Below are positions 44,952 through 52,350 of a stretch of DNA of 64,000 bases, in pieces (position 1 is the stretch's first letter; each line of letters opens with the position of its first letter). Both the position numbers and the translations under genes were made by a program. Under the pieces are notes generated by a model. That model did no database searches and was not told the DNA's origin. It saw only the letters and a program-made list of their open reading frames with translations. The DNA is taken from positions 62,001-126,000 of the forward strand of contig NZ_JAYGIM010000010.1 of the NCBI RefSeq assembly GCF_034930985.1. The letters are read 5' to 3'. The DNA comes from Arcicella lustrica. Lineage in GTDB: Bacteria; Bacteroidota; Bacteroidia; Cytophagales; Spirosomataceae.

Positions 44952-44959
44952 ACAAATGT
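44952..44959 (-). promoter_or_regulatory. -7 promoter element (TACATTTG) of the CstB-like gene
   Basis: Exact TAnnTTTG match on the minus strand, 33 bp before the ATG. The centre of operator A lies 30.5 bp upstream, matching the geometry at the barrel gene. Confidence 0.65.
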
Positions 44960-44981
44960 ATGTCGAAACCTTACACATTTA

Positions 44982-44997
44982 CTGTAACATTTCTCAC
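44982..44997 (+). promoter_or_regulatory. Crp/Fnr-type operator A (TGTAACATTTCTCACA)
   Basis: TGTAA-N6-TCACA dyad in the divergent promoter region of the CstB-like and Crp/Fnr genes. It can serve class II activation of the CstB promoter and lies about 48 bp upstream of the regulator's own -7 box, allowing autoregulation. See sites B and C. Confidence 0.7.
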
Positions 44998-45037
44998 ATA
45001 AACATTATGATTATTGTCAGTTTTTATAAAATAAGCC

Positions 45038-45045
45038 TACATTTG
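45038..45045 (+). promoter_or_regulatory. -7 promoter element (TACATTTG) of the Crp/Fnr gene
   Basis: Exact TAnnTTTG match 23 bp before the TTG start, with a TTG at 45014-45016 about 21 bp further upstream as a possible -33 element. This gives a very short leader. Confidence 0.6.
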
Positions 45046-45068
45046 TGTCAAAAGCATTTTGAATCTCC

Positions 45069-45635
45069 TTGAAAGAATTAATCGCATATTTTGATACTTT
45101 CCAACCACTTTCTCAAGAAGCCATTGAGGCAATCACTGCCATTTGCAAACCAGTCAATCTCTCAAAAAACAAAGATTTACAGCCAATAGGTCATACTTGT
45201 AAAACCATTTATTTTATCAAAAAAGGCATTGCTCGCATTTATTATTTTAAAGATGAAATGGATATTACTGAGAGCTTTGCTTTTGAAGGTGCTATTGTGG
45301 CAAGAATAGAAAGTCTTTTTACAAACAAACCTTCTCGCAAAGCCATACAAATGCTAGAAGATTCGGAACTGGTAGCCATTGATGCTAAACAGTTATTCAA
45401 ATTGTATGATACCTTCCCAATGATTGAAAGACTATTCCGTAAAATCTTTGAAGCCGCCTATGTAGAGTCTGTCAATCGAGTGGAAAGTATTCAATTTCAT
45501 CTTGCCGACGAGCGGTATAATACTTTAATGAAAGAATCTCCTAACATTTTACAAAGAGTACCGCTTAAATATATTGCTTCTTATTTTTTAGGTATTACTC
45601 AAGTAAGTTTAAGCCGTATCAGAGCGATAAAATGA
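45069..45635 (+). CDS. Crp/Fnr family transcription regulator of the sulfur island
   Basis: A 188-residue regulator. The cyclic-nucleotide-binding-like domain occupies about 25-120 and a degenerate winged helix the C-terminus (VPLKYIASYFLGITQVSLSRIR). The start is a TTG; an in-frame stop at 45060-45062 excludes any upstream ATG, and the sequence from this TTG (KELIAYFDTF) is the typical family N-terminus. There is no Fe-S cysteine cluster as in Fnr and no clear cAMP pocket, so the signal is unknown; C27 and C49 are the only cysteines I see. It is divergent from the CstB-like gene, with operator A between them, and 21-63 bp before an MFS gene. Confidence 0.9.
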   Translation: MKELIAYFDTFQPLSQEAIEAITAICKPVNLSKNKDLQPIGHTCKTIYFIKKGIARIYYFKDEMDITESFAFEGAIVARIESLFTNKPSRKAIQMLEDSELVAIDAKQLFKLYDTFPMIERLFRKIFEAAYVESVNRVESIQFHLADERYNTLMKESPNILQRVPLKYIASYFLGITQVSLSRIRAIK

Positions 45636-45698
45636 TTATTTATCTTATGATAAATTTTGCAAAAATCTTCTAGCATACCTTTGCAAAAAGGATTAAAA

Positions 45699-46901
45699 AT
45701 GATGGAAGCAAAATTAGGGCTTAAAGAAAACTGGCAACAATTCACACTTTTAGTGATTGTCAACGCATTTGTGGGCGGAATGGTTGGCTTAGAGCGCTCT
45801 ATTATTCCTCAATTGGCGGAACATGAATTTGGAATTGTTTCTAAAGTAGCGATACTTTCTTTTATCACAGCTTTTGGTTTTAGTAAAGCTGTTGCCAACT
45901 ATTTTGCAGGACGTTTTGCTGATAAAATAGGAAGGAAAAATCTCTTGACAATCGGCTGGTTGATGGCTTTGCCAATTCCATTTATCTTGATTTATGCAAA
46001 TAATTGGCAATGGGTAATTGTTGCCAATATGCTTTTGGGTTTTAGCCAAGGGATTACTTGGAGCAGTACCGTTGTAATGAAAATGGATTTAGTCGGCGAA
46101 AAAAACAGAGGTTTAGCAAAGGGTTTAAACGAATTTGCGGGCTATTTATCAGTTGGGATGGTCGCTTTTCTCACAGCTTATATTGCCGACAATTATGGCA
46201 TTCGTCCTTATCCATTTTACTTGGGCATTTTCATGGCTGTTGTTGGGTTAATTTTATCTCTCTTTTGGGTGAAAGATACTCGCCATTTTGTAGCACAAGA
46301 AGGAAAAGAATCCAACATCATCAAAGCTGAAAATGTATTTTGGAACACTACTGTTAAAGACAAAACCTTGAGTTCCGTTACCCAAGCAGGGCTCATCAAT
46401 AACTTGAACGATGGGATGATTTGGGGTTTATTGCCCATTCTCTTATGGCAATTAAAATTATCGACGCCACAGATTGGCATTATTACGGCTATTTATCCAA
46501 GTATTTGGGGTGTCGGGCAAATTGTTACAGGACGCCTATCGGATGTACTTTCAAAAAAGAAAATGCTTTTTTGGGGAATGTTTTTGCAAGGAATCGCTAT
46601 TATTTTACTGATTTATACCCGCAATTTCTACTTATTGGCTATTCTTTCCGCTTTATTGGGAATTGGCACAGCTTTGGTATATCCTACATTTCTTAGCAGT
46701 ATTGGGCAAGCAACGAACCCTAGCCAAAGAGCAGAAAGCATTGGTGTTTTTCGCCTTTGGAGAGATTTAGGCTATGCTTTCGGTGCTATCATTTCAGGTA
46801 TTATTGCCGACCGGATGGGCTTGAATTATGCTATTGTTTTCATTGGTGTACTTACCATTCTGTCATCAATTATTATTCAAGTGAGAATGCCCGAAAAATA
46901 A
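45699..46901 (+). CDS. MFS transporter linked to the sulfur island
   Basis: A 401-residue inner-membrane protein with about twelve helices, starting at ATG 45699; the next codon is also ATG, and the frame continues upstream to a TTG at 45657. The MFS loop motif GRFADKIGRKNLL follows helix 2 and a second half-motif GRLSDVLSKKKML follows helix 8. It does not show sugar-porter signatures. The substrate is unknown; linkage to the regulator and CstB genes suggests a sulfur or organic anion, possibly efflux. A TACCTTTG box at 45676-45683 could give it its own promoter with an almost leaderless mRNA. Confidence 0.85.
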   Translation: MMEAKLGLKENWQQFTLLVIVNAFVGGMVGLERSIIPQLAEHEFGIVSKVAILSFITAFGFSKAVANYFAGRFADKIGRKNLLTIGWLMALPIPFILIYANNWQWVIVANMLLGFSQGITWSSTVVMKMDLVGEKNRGLAKGLNEFAGYLSVGMVAFLTAYIADNYGIRPYPFYLGIFMAVVGLILSLFWVKDTRHFVAQEGKESNIIKAENVFWNTTVKDKTLSSVTQAGLINNLNDGMIWGLLPILLWQLKLSTPQIGIITAIYPSIWGVGQIVTGRLSDVLSKKKMLFWGMFLQGIAIILLIYTRNFYLLAILSALLGIGTALVYPTFLSSIGQATNPSQRAESIGVFRLWRDLGYAFGAIISGIIADRMGLNYAIVFIGVLTILSSIIIQVRMPEK

Positions 46902-46955
46902 TGCGTTGATGGAATATAATATTTTGTTCGATAATCTGTGACAAAAAATAACAGA

Positions 46956-47942
46956 CTAAACAATTAATCCTATTGATTTTGCATGAGAAATGGCTTGGTC
47001 TGTATGCTCAAACTGACAAGTATGGATAGCTTTATTTTTTATAGCCTTCATCAAGGATGAAGTGATTCCTACTTTTTTAGGACTAACATTTCTGATATAA
47101 ATTGCCATTACTCTATCAGGATATTTATTGGCAATTCCTGCATAAATAGCCGGGTCCTTTTGCGAATTATCACCCAATAATACAAATCGTTGCTTCGGAA
47201 AGGCTTCAAATATCCTTGCAACTCTAATTAATTTTCCTTGATGTTTGGTCTTCCCTGTTTTTAATAATTGATACCAACGTTTTATCTCGTTCAATAAAAA
47301 TACACCTTTTGGTAATTGATTATGCTTAAAAAAGACATTCAAATCATCATACAAATTCCATTCGCTACTGGATACATAAAAGAAAGGATTCAATAAACGG
47401 GGTTCGGTATGAGCCAACGAAAGTAATTTGTAGAACTTCACCACATCGGCAAAAGTTTTTCTGCTCAGTGGATTTTTAGTAAACATTACTCTTAATTTTT
47501 TCCCTGTAGAAGCCGAATGCGAAACCAATACGGTATCGTCGATGTCGGAAATAAAGCCATATTGAGTAGCTTCTGGTACAAAAATTTTACCTTCGCCAGT
47601 AGTTAATATTTTATTTTCAGGGTTTACTAAATCCACCGATACATCATGCCAACCCGCAGTAATCTTTTGGGTGGATTTCCATTCAAACTTAAAAAAACCA
47701 TCTTTGGCTGTGGTGCTATAAAAAAACTGATTCTCCCATCTTAAGCGTACTTTAACACCGGCAATAGGTTTAACAGAAAATACTTTAATTAAATGTTTGA
47801 TATTTGATAAAACGCCATTACTTGTGGAAGCCTTTGGCGGTTTTCCTGCTAAAACATGACCATAAACAATAAGATTATCTTGATGCCCATATCCATGATA
47901 TACTTTTACGGTGGCAGGGGCTTGGTATGATTTTTTAGTCAT
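46956..47942 (-). CDS. App1-type phosphatidate phosphatase domain protein (DUF2183)
   Basis: A 328-residue protein without signal peptide. The N-terminal half (about 10-125) is a beta-sandwich-like region. The C-terminal half is the App1 catalytic domain of the HAD type, with the nucleophile motif DIDDT at 133-137, a conserved KNPLSR segment and FVLLGDNSQKDP (motif IV-like) near residue 255. Yeast App1 converts phosphatidic acid to diacylglycerol; bacterial members are common in Bacteroidota but little studied. The gene is divergent from a diacylglycerol-kinase-like gene across only 47 bp, so the neighbours may catalyse opposite reactions. Confidence 0.85.
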   Translation of the reverse strand: MTKKSYQAPATVKVYHGYGHQDNLIVYGHVLAGKPPKASTSNGVLSNIKHLIKVFSVKPIAGVKVRLRWENQFFYSTTAKDGFFKFEWKSTQKITAGWHDVSVDLVNPENKILTTGEGKIFVPEATQYGFISDIDDTVLVSHSASTGKKLRVMFTKNPLSRKTFADVVKFYKLLSLAHTEPRLLNPFFYVSSSEWNLYDDLNVFFKHNQLPKGVFLLNEIKRWYQLLKTGKTKHQGKLIRVARIFEAFPKQRFVLLGDNSQKDPAIYAGIANKYPDRVMAIYIRNVSPKKVGITSSLMKAIKNKAIHTCQFEHTDQAISHAKSIGLIV

Positions 47943-47989
47943 AATAATATAAAATTGAAAGGTACTAAAATAGATTGCTTAGCGCAATT

Positions 47990-48889
47990 ATGAACGAGTT
48001 ATTTATGCTTGAAAAACACACCCTTAAAATACTCTTTGTCATCAATACTGGTGCAGGGAGTAGCTCCAGAGATTGGTCTTCATTAATCGCTGAATACTTT
48101 GTCTTAAAAAAAACAATCATTGAAATATATGATTTACAAAAGAATTGTACCATCGAGGGCATTAAAGAAAAAATTTCACAGTTTGCCCCTAGTCAAGTAG
48201 TAGCTGTTGGCGGTGATGGAACAGTAAAATTGGTTGCAGAATCTTTAATTCATAGTCATATTCCTTTAGGGATACTCCCAGCAGGTTCTGCAAATGGCTT
48301 GGCAAAAGAATTAGGAATTAGCAATAATCCAGAAAAAGCCTTAGAAACGCTACTGATGGGAGTAACGAAGAAAGTCCATTTAACCAATATCAATGAACAA
48401 TTATGTATTCATCTGAGCGATATTGGACTGAATGCCTATGCGATGAAAAAATTTAAACATCAAGGAATTAGAGGGATGTGGGGCTATTTAATCGCCTCTT
48501 TAAAGGTACTTTGGCAAAACCCTTTGATGCAAATAGAGATAGAAACTAATGGTGAAATCCATCATTTAAAGGCAGAAATGATTGTGATTGCCAACGCTAC
48601 ACAATATGGAAGTGGTGCTGTAATTAATCCAATCGGGAAGTTAGATGATGGTCTGTTTGAGGTTGTGGTTTTGAAAAAAATATCACCTTATGAAATCTTC
48701 AAAATGACATTTTTGAATGATGAATACGATGCTGAAAAAATAGAGATTTTTCAGACCTCATCACTCAAAATGCGTTCTGTCAGAAAAGTACATTTTCAAA
48801 TTGATGGAGAATATTTGGGCAAAGTAAAAGAAGTAAATGCCGACATCATTCCTGATGCGCTTGAAATTATTGTTCCTGAAATGTCATAG
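47990..48889 (+). CDS. Diacylglycerol kinase catalytic-domain lipid kinase
   Basis: A 299-residue kinase from the ATG at 47990; the ATG at 48005 is an alternative. The DAGK catalytic domain carries the ATP-binding VGGDGT motif (73-78), followed by the GILPAGSANGLAKELG block. A C-terminal beta-sandwich domain like that of YegS/DgkB proteins follows. The expected reaction is ATP-dependent phosphorylation of diacylglycerol or a sphingoid lipid at the membrane face. Bacteroidota make sphingolipids, so a sphingosine-kinase-like role cannot be excluded. The divergent App1-type phosphatase gene suggests a phosphatidate/diacylglycerol balance. Confidence 0.9.
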   Translation: MNELFMLEKHTLKILFVINTGAGSSSRDWSSLIAEYFVLKKTIIEIYDLQKNCTIEGIKEKISQFAPSQVVAVGGDGTVKLVAESLIHSHIPLGILPAGSANGLAKELGISNNPEKALETLLMGVTKKVHLTNINEQLCIHLSDIGLNAYAMKKFKHQGIRGMWGYLIASLKVLWQNPLMQIEIETNGEIHHLKAEMIVIANATQYGSGAVINPIGKLDDGLFEVVVLKKISPYEIFKMTFLNDEYDAEKIEIFQTSSLKMRSVRKVHFQIDGEYLGKVKEVNADIIPDALEIIVPEMS

Positions 48890-49086
48890 ACCGCCATTTC
48901 TAGCTTACAGGACTAAAGCTTAAGTAGTACTATCTTAATAAACTTTCCGAAAAAATTACCTAAAATGACTTCTATAATATGATAAACCCTAAATATTTTG
49001 AAAATTGCGAAGCGATTATTTCTTCCAAAATATTCTTGTGAAGTCCAAGCAATTCATTTGGCTTTTTGCTAACCAAAGATTTAATT

Positions 49087-50181
49087 ATGACTATTACTAA
49101 CACTTCTGTTATCAAAAAAACGCTTCTTATCTTTCTAGTTATTGCAGGTTTAATTTTTGCTAAAGCATTTTTGATTCCTTTATTTATCGGCAGTATTTTG
49201 GCTACACTTTTTATTCCTTTTAGTAATCTTCTTGAAAAATATGGTATTCCGAAAGTATTAGCAGCTTTTATTTGCCTGCTCACTTTGGTGTTGATTATGT
49301 CGGGATTAGTGGCTTTGCTTGCTTGGAAAATTGCAGAATTGGTCAACGATGTTGAATTAATTAAACAAAAAGCGATTGCTTCAGGTGTTGAAGCTCAAGA
49401 GTACATCTTCAATCATCTTGGTATTTCGGTTGAACAACAATCTAACATATTAAAGCAAGAACAGCCTTCGCTCAGTAGTATTATGCAATTGACTTTTTCC
49501 TCTATTACTTCACTGATTACGAACCTTATTTTATTACTTGCTTATGTTTTTTTCCTTTTGTATTATCGGAAACATATTAAACAATTTTTCTTGAAACTGG
49601 CGAAACCTGCTCAGCAACAAGAAATGAGCGAAATTCTCAGCAAAGCCACTCACGTTTCACAACAATATTTGTTCGGCTTATCAAAAATGATTGTTTGCTT
49701 GTGGATTATGTATAGCATCGGGTTTAGTATTTTAGGCGTAAAGAATGCCATCTTTTTCGCTATTCTTTGTGGTTTATTAGAAATTGTACCTTTCGTTGGA
49801 AACATTACTGGTACTACACTTACTGTTTTGGTAACGGCTTTGCACGGTGCGCCTCTTTCTGTACTGGGTGGTATAGTGGCAGTTTATGGCACCGTTCAAT
49901 TTATACAAGGTTGGGTGTTAGAACCACTTATTTTAGGTCCACAAGTAAAAATCAATCCCTTATTTACCATCATTGCTTTAGTTGTTGGCGAGCTGATTTG
50001 GGGTATTCCGGGAATTATTTTAGCGATACCATTGACAGCCATTTTAAAGATTGTGTGCGACCATATCGAATCTTTGAAACCTTATGGTTTTTTAATCGGC
50101 GAAATTGAATACGAAAACCAAGAGAATACTTTGCTAACAAAATTGAACAAGCAAATATTAAAACTCAGTAAGCGTAAATGA
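49087..50181 (+). CDS. AI-2E family transporter (YdiK/PerM type)
   Basis: A 364-residue integral membrane protein from the ATG at 49087. It has an N-terminal pair of helices and a soluble middle segment (about 70-145). A cluster of hydrophobic helices follows, with the family blocks LLEIVPFVGNITGTTLT (about 230-250), WVLEPLILGPQVKINPL and GIPGIILAIPLTAILK. The family was named for possible autoinducer-2 export, but members include sodium/proton antiporters and the substrate here is unknown. It lies about 200 bp after the lipid-kinase gene and is followed by a convergent gene with a shared hairpin. Confidence 0.9.
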   Translation: MTITNTSVIKKTLLIFLVIAGLIFAKAFLIPLFIGSILATLFIPFSNLLEKYGIPKVLAAFICLLTLVLIMSGLVALLAWKIAELVNDVELIKQKAIASGVEAQEYIFNHLGISVEQQSNILKQEQPSLSSIMQLTFSSITSLITNLILLLAYVFFLLYYRKHIKQFFLKLAKPAQQQEMSEILSKATHVSQQYLFGLSKMIVCLWIMYSIGFSILGVKNAIFFAILCGLLEIVPFVGNITGTTLTVLVTALHGAPLSVLGGIVAVYGTVQFIQGWVLEPLILGPQVKINPLFTIIALVVGELIWGIPGIILAIPLTAILKIVCDHIESLKPYGFLIGEIEYENQENTLLTKLNKQILKLSKRK

Positions 50182-50217
50182 ATCATACAATTAATTCAGC
50201 AGGTTATGATAAAAATC

Positions 50218-50251
50218 AAAAAAGCCTAAGATTTTACTCCTAAGCTTTTTT
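50218..50251. terminator. Bidirectional hairpin between convergent genes
   Basis: An 8-bp stem AAAAAAGC/GCTTTTTT with flanking A and T runs, 37 bp past the AI-2E stop codon and 46 bp past the stop codon of the isomerase-like gene. Upper part of the stem is imperfect. Confidence 0.6.
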
Positions 50252-50296
50252 GACACTCGTTATCGTTTAAAAAATGGTTTTCGACTGAAAAAACAT

Positions 50297-51346
50297 TTAA
50301 CTCAAAGCTTTTCTACAATACTCTACGCATCTTTTTACTTCCGCAACCGAAGTTGAACCTTCTGGGATTTTGTATTCCAATTCTACCGTAGCAGGGAAAT
50401 TATACTTTTGAGTTTTCATCAAATTCAATACTTCTGTAATAGGCGTATCGCCTTGTCCCCACATCACATTGCCTTTGCCATGCTCTGGTGTTTGGCGGTC
50501 TTTGATGTGCATACTGACAATTTTATCATGCTTTTGTTTAATAAAATCCAAAGGATTCTGATTACCAGCAGCCACAAAATGTCCTAAATCTATGTTCAGT
50601 GCATTCGCTGGCGACTGTGCTAAAGCAGTATCCCAGAAAGTAGGCGTTTGCTGTTCGTGACCATGATAGCCAACTTTGATACCATACTTTTGGGCAATTG
50701 TTCCCAATTTCAAGGTATGAGCATCATTACTTGGGTGTTCGAGCGTCACTTGGCTTGCTCCCAAAGCTTTAGCGGCTTTCATACCATATTCAATTTCAGC
50801 ATCCGTATTTTGCATTCCGAAAGCATTCGGTTTGAAAGCATAAATTTTCACACCTGCATCATTGTACATCTTACGAACCTGTTCAAACTTATCCATCGAA
50901 GCCGACAAACGCCATTTACTTACTTCGGTATTATAGGCTTTCATTTGCGTTTCTGCTTCTGCTAAGGTTTTTTGTTCGTCTTCAGTAAGTTCTTTTTTCT
51001 CACTTCTTTTTCTCATTAATGGGAAAACCGCACGCATATCCACTGGGTTTTTAGGTTTTCCTGCAAAAGACTCTGCCGGGTCACCCATCAATTCAATGGC
51101 ACTTACACCAGCATCCAATACATACTTTAGCGTAGCTTCCGCACTTTGGTCGGGCATATCTCTGAAAGAATAAGTAATAACGCCAATTTGTACTCCATTA
51201 ATGAGCGAGTTAGGTTGGTTAAGATTACGAATAATGGCTGGAGCAGCCCAAATTTTGTTAGCTCCTAATACGGCACCAGCAACCAAAGCCGAAGTAGTTC
51301 CTAAAAACTGGCGGCGAGAAGAGGATGAGCTTTGTTCGTTTTTCAT
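50297..51346 (-). CDS. Exported sugar phosphate isomerase/epimerase-like TIM-barrel protein
   Basis: A 349-residue protein from the ATG at 51346, with a twin-arginine signal (SRRQFLG at 10-16, then a hydrophobic run), so it is exported folded. The mature part is a xylose-isomerase-like TIM barrel (AP endonuclease 2 family) with metal-ligand-type blocks VTLEHPS, GYHGHEQQ, NIDLGHF and VSMHIKD. An insert rich in Lys/Glu (about 110-145) is unusual. Relatives in Bacteroidota often sit with GMC/Gfo-type oxidoreductases and are thought to epimerise or cleave keto-sugars. The neighbouring GMC dehydrogenase set supports such a role but the reaction is not established. Confidence 0.85.
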   Translation of the reverse strand: MKNEQSSSSSRRQFLGTTSALVAGAVLGANKIWAAPAIIRNLNQPNSLINGVQIGVITYSFRDMPDQSAEATLKYVLDAGVSAIELMGDPAESFAGKPKNPVDMRAVFPLMRKRSEKKELTEDEQKTLAEAETQMKAYNTEVSKWRLSASMDKFEQVRKMYNDAGVKIYAFKPNAFGMQNTDAEIEYGMKAAKALGASQVTLEHPSNDAHTLKLGTIAQKYGIKVGYHGHEQQTPTFWDTALAQSPANALNIDLGHFVAAGNQNPLDFIKQKHDKIVSMHIKDRQTPEHGKGNVMWGQGDTPITEVLNLMKTQKYNFPATVELEYKIPEGSTSVAEVKRCVEYCRKALS

Positions 51347-51764
51347 GTTGTTCAGTTTTAGTGTTTTTGATACGGTTGAAATATCTTTCAAAAGAAAGTA
51401 CAAAAGCAATTTATTTTAATTATTCTTAGATATAATTGTACAATAAATTGCATTTTCTCAAAAGTAATTCATTTATCATAAAAAAACAGCCGAAAAACGA
51501 CAAGTGACAGAGAATAACAGATAATCAAGCCTATTGCTTCGATTTATTTAGCATTTGTAAATATTAAAGTATCTTAAATTTTACTCAGTTTAGATAAGCT
51601 GATATTCTTAAGATTTGATAGATTTGTAAAGTAAGATTTTTAAGTGGTTGTAGGAGTGCTTTGCTCAACCAACGACCTGCCCTAAAAAAAAATCAATCAT
51701 TATAATATTGATGGTATTACCAAGGAATCTGTAATTAAATACTTAAAAAATAAAATAGATTGCT
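51347..51764. other. AT-rich intergenic region
   Basis: A 418-bp gap. It contains a small REP-like hairpin near 51645-51670 (GGTTG ... CAACC around GTAGGAGTGCTTTGCTC) and otherwise low-complexity AT-rich sequence. No RNA gene or credible ORF was seen. Confidence 0.45.
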
Positions 51765-52064
51765 ATGGATTTTAATAGAATAATTAAACTTTTAGCCATT
51801 TTTAATGCAATGGCATTCTTATATATTTATATTAGTGTTGTCTACAATATGAGATTTTTACTTATTGACGATTATACTGGTGTAATGTTTTCGGGATTAA
51901 TATTTTTAAGTTCATTAGTAAATTTACTAATATTTTTATTCGCTGTCTTGTTTAAAAAGACCTTTAAATTGTCATTAAATATTGATGATGCATCCAAATA
52001 TATATTAATAAATATCATAGTATTTTTTGTTTATATGTATTGGGGACTTGGATATCAACCATAG
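51765..52064 (+). CDS. Small hypothetical membrane protein (99 aa)
   Basis: An ATG-started ORF encoding three likely transmembrane helices (about residues 7-26, 38-62 and 80-95) with few charged residues. I do not recognise a family. It is more AT-rich than its neighbours, is read opposite to the surrounding minus-strand genes, and directly abuts the palindromic element at 52067. These traits suggest an acquired or orphan gene. It could be an immunity-like or envelope protein, but nothing in the sequence shows this. Confidence 0.6.
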   Translation: MDFNRIIKLLAIFNAMAFLYIYISVVYNMRFLLIDDYTGVMFSGLIFLSSLVNLLIFLFAVLFKKTFKLSLNIDDASKYILINIIVFFVYMYWGLGYQP

Positions 52065-52066
52065 CA

Positions 52067-52258
52067 TACCCCTCGCTTGGCGTAGTCTTAGACTACGTCA
52101 GAGTGTAAGTCCTTCTTAGAAGGAAATACCTAGTAAGCAACGGCTAGTGGTATATGAAGTACACAACTTGGAATAATTATAAAATGCCTTGCATTTTTGC
52201 AATGTAACATTGTAGTACACACTGACGTAGTGAAAAACACTACCCCAAGCAGGGGGGA
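52067..52258. repeat. MITE/REPIN-like palindromic element, about 190 bp
   Basis: Imperfect terminal inverted repeats of about 42 bp (52067-52108 and 52215-52258) each contain their own hairpin: 8-bp arms around CGTAGTCT-T-AGACTACG on the left, GTAGTG-AAAAA-CACTAC on the right. A further perfect 7+1+7 palindrome is at 52110-52124 and GC-poor inverted words lie near 52190-52212. There is no ORF inside. GTAG next to a hairpin resembles REP units mobilised by IS200/IS605-like transposases. It could instead be a structured RNA. Confidence 0.65.
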
Positions 52259-52291
52259 AATACTTTATAAAATGCTTCTAAAACACAATTT

Positions 52292-52348
52292 CTGTCAGCA
52301 ACTGTCAGCAATCACTGACAGCCGATAACCGAAAGCTGAAAGCCATGA
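52292..52348. repeat. Short semi-repetitive block (TGTCAGCAACTGTCAGCAATC...)
   Basis: Two tandem TGTCAGCAA units, then ACTGACAGCC and CCGAAAGCTGAAAGCC words, lying just before the stop codon of the heme-c protein gene. The words match those in the susC-susD gap at 35851-35973, so this appears to be a dispersed intergenic repeat. Confidence 0.5.
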
Positions 52349-52350
52349 CA

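Noticed and set aside
45676..45683. TACCTTTG as a separate MFS promoter
   Set aside because: An exact TAnnTTTG match but only 16 bp before the ATG and without a well-spaced -33 box; mentioned in the gene entry, not called as a feature.
46902..46955. Possible Crp-like dyad TCTGTGAC ... AACAGA
   Set aside because: It lies between the 3' ends of two convergent genes, has poor half-sites and no promoter to control. At best a weak terminator.
49767..50108. Open frame of 113 codons overlapping the AI-2E gene in another frame
   Set aside because: Trp/Cys-rich translation and complete overlap with a conserved membrane protein gene; not credible.
50648..50965. Open frame of 105 codons antisense to the isomerase-like gene
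   Set aside because: Antisense to a protein with clear TIM-barrel motifs; no independent support.
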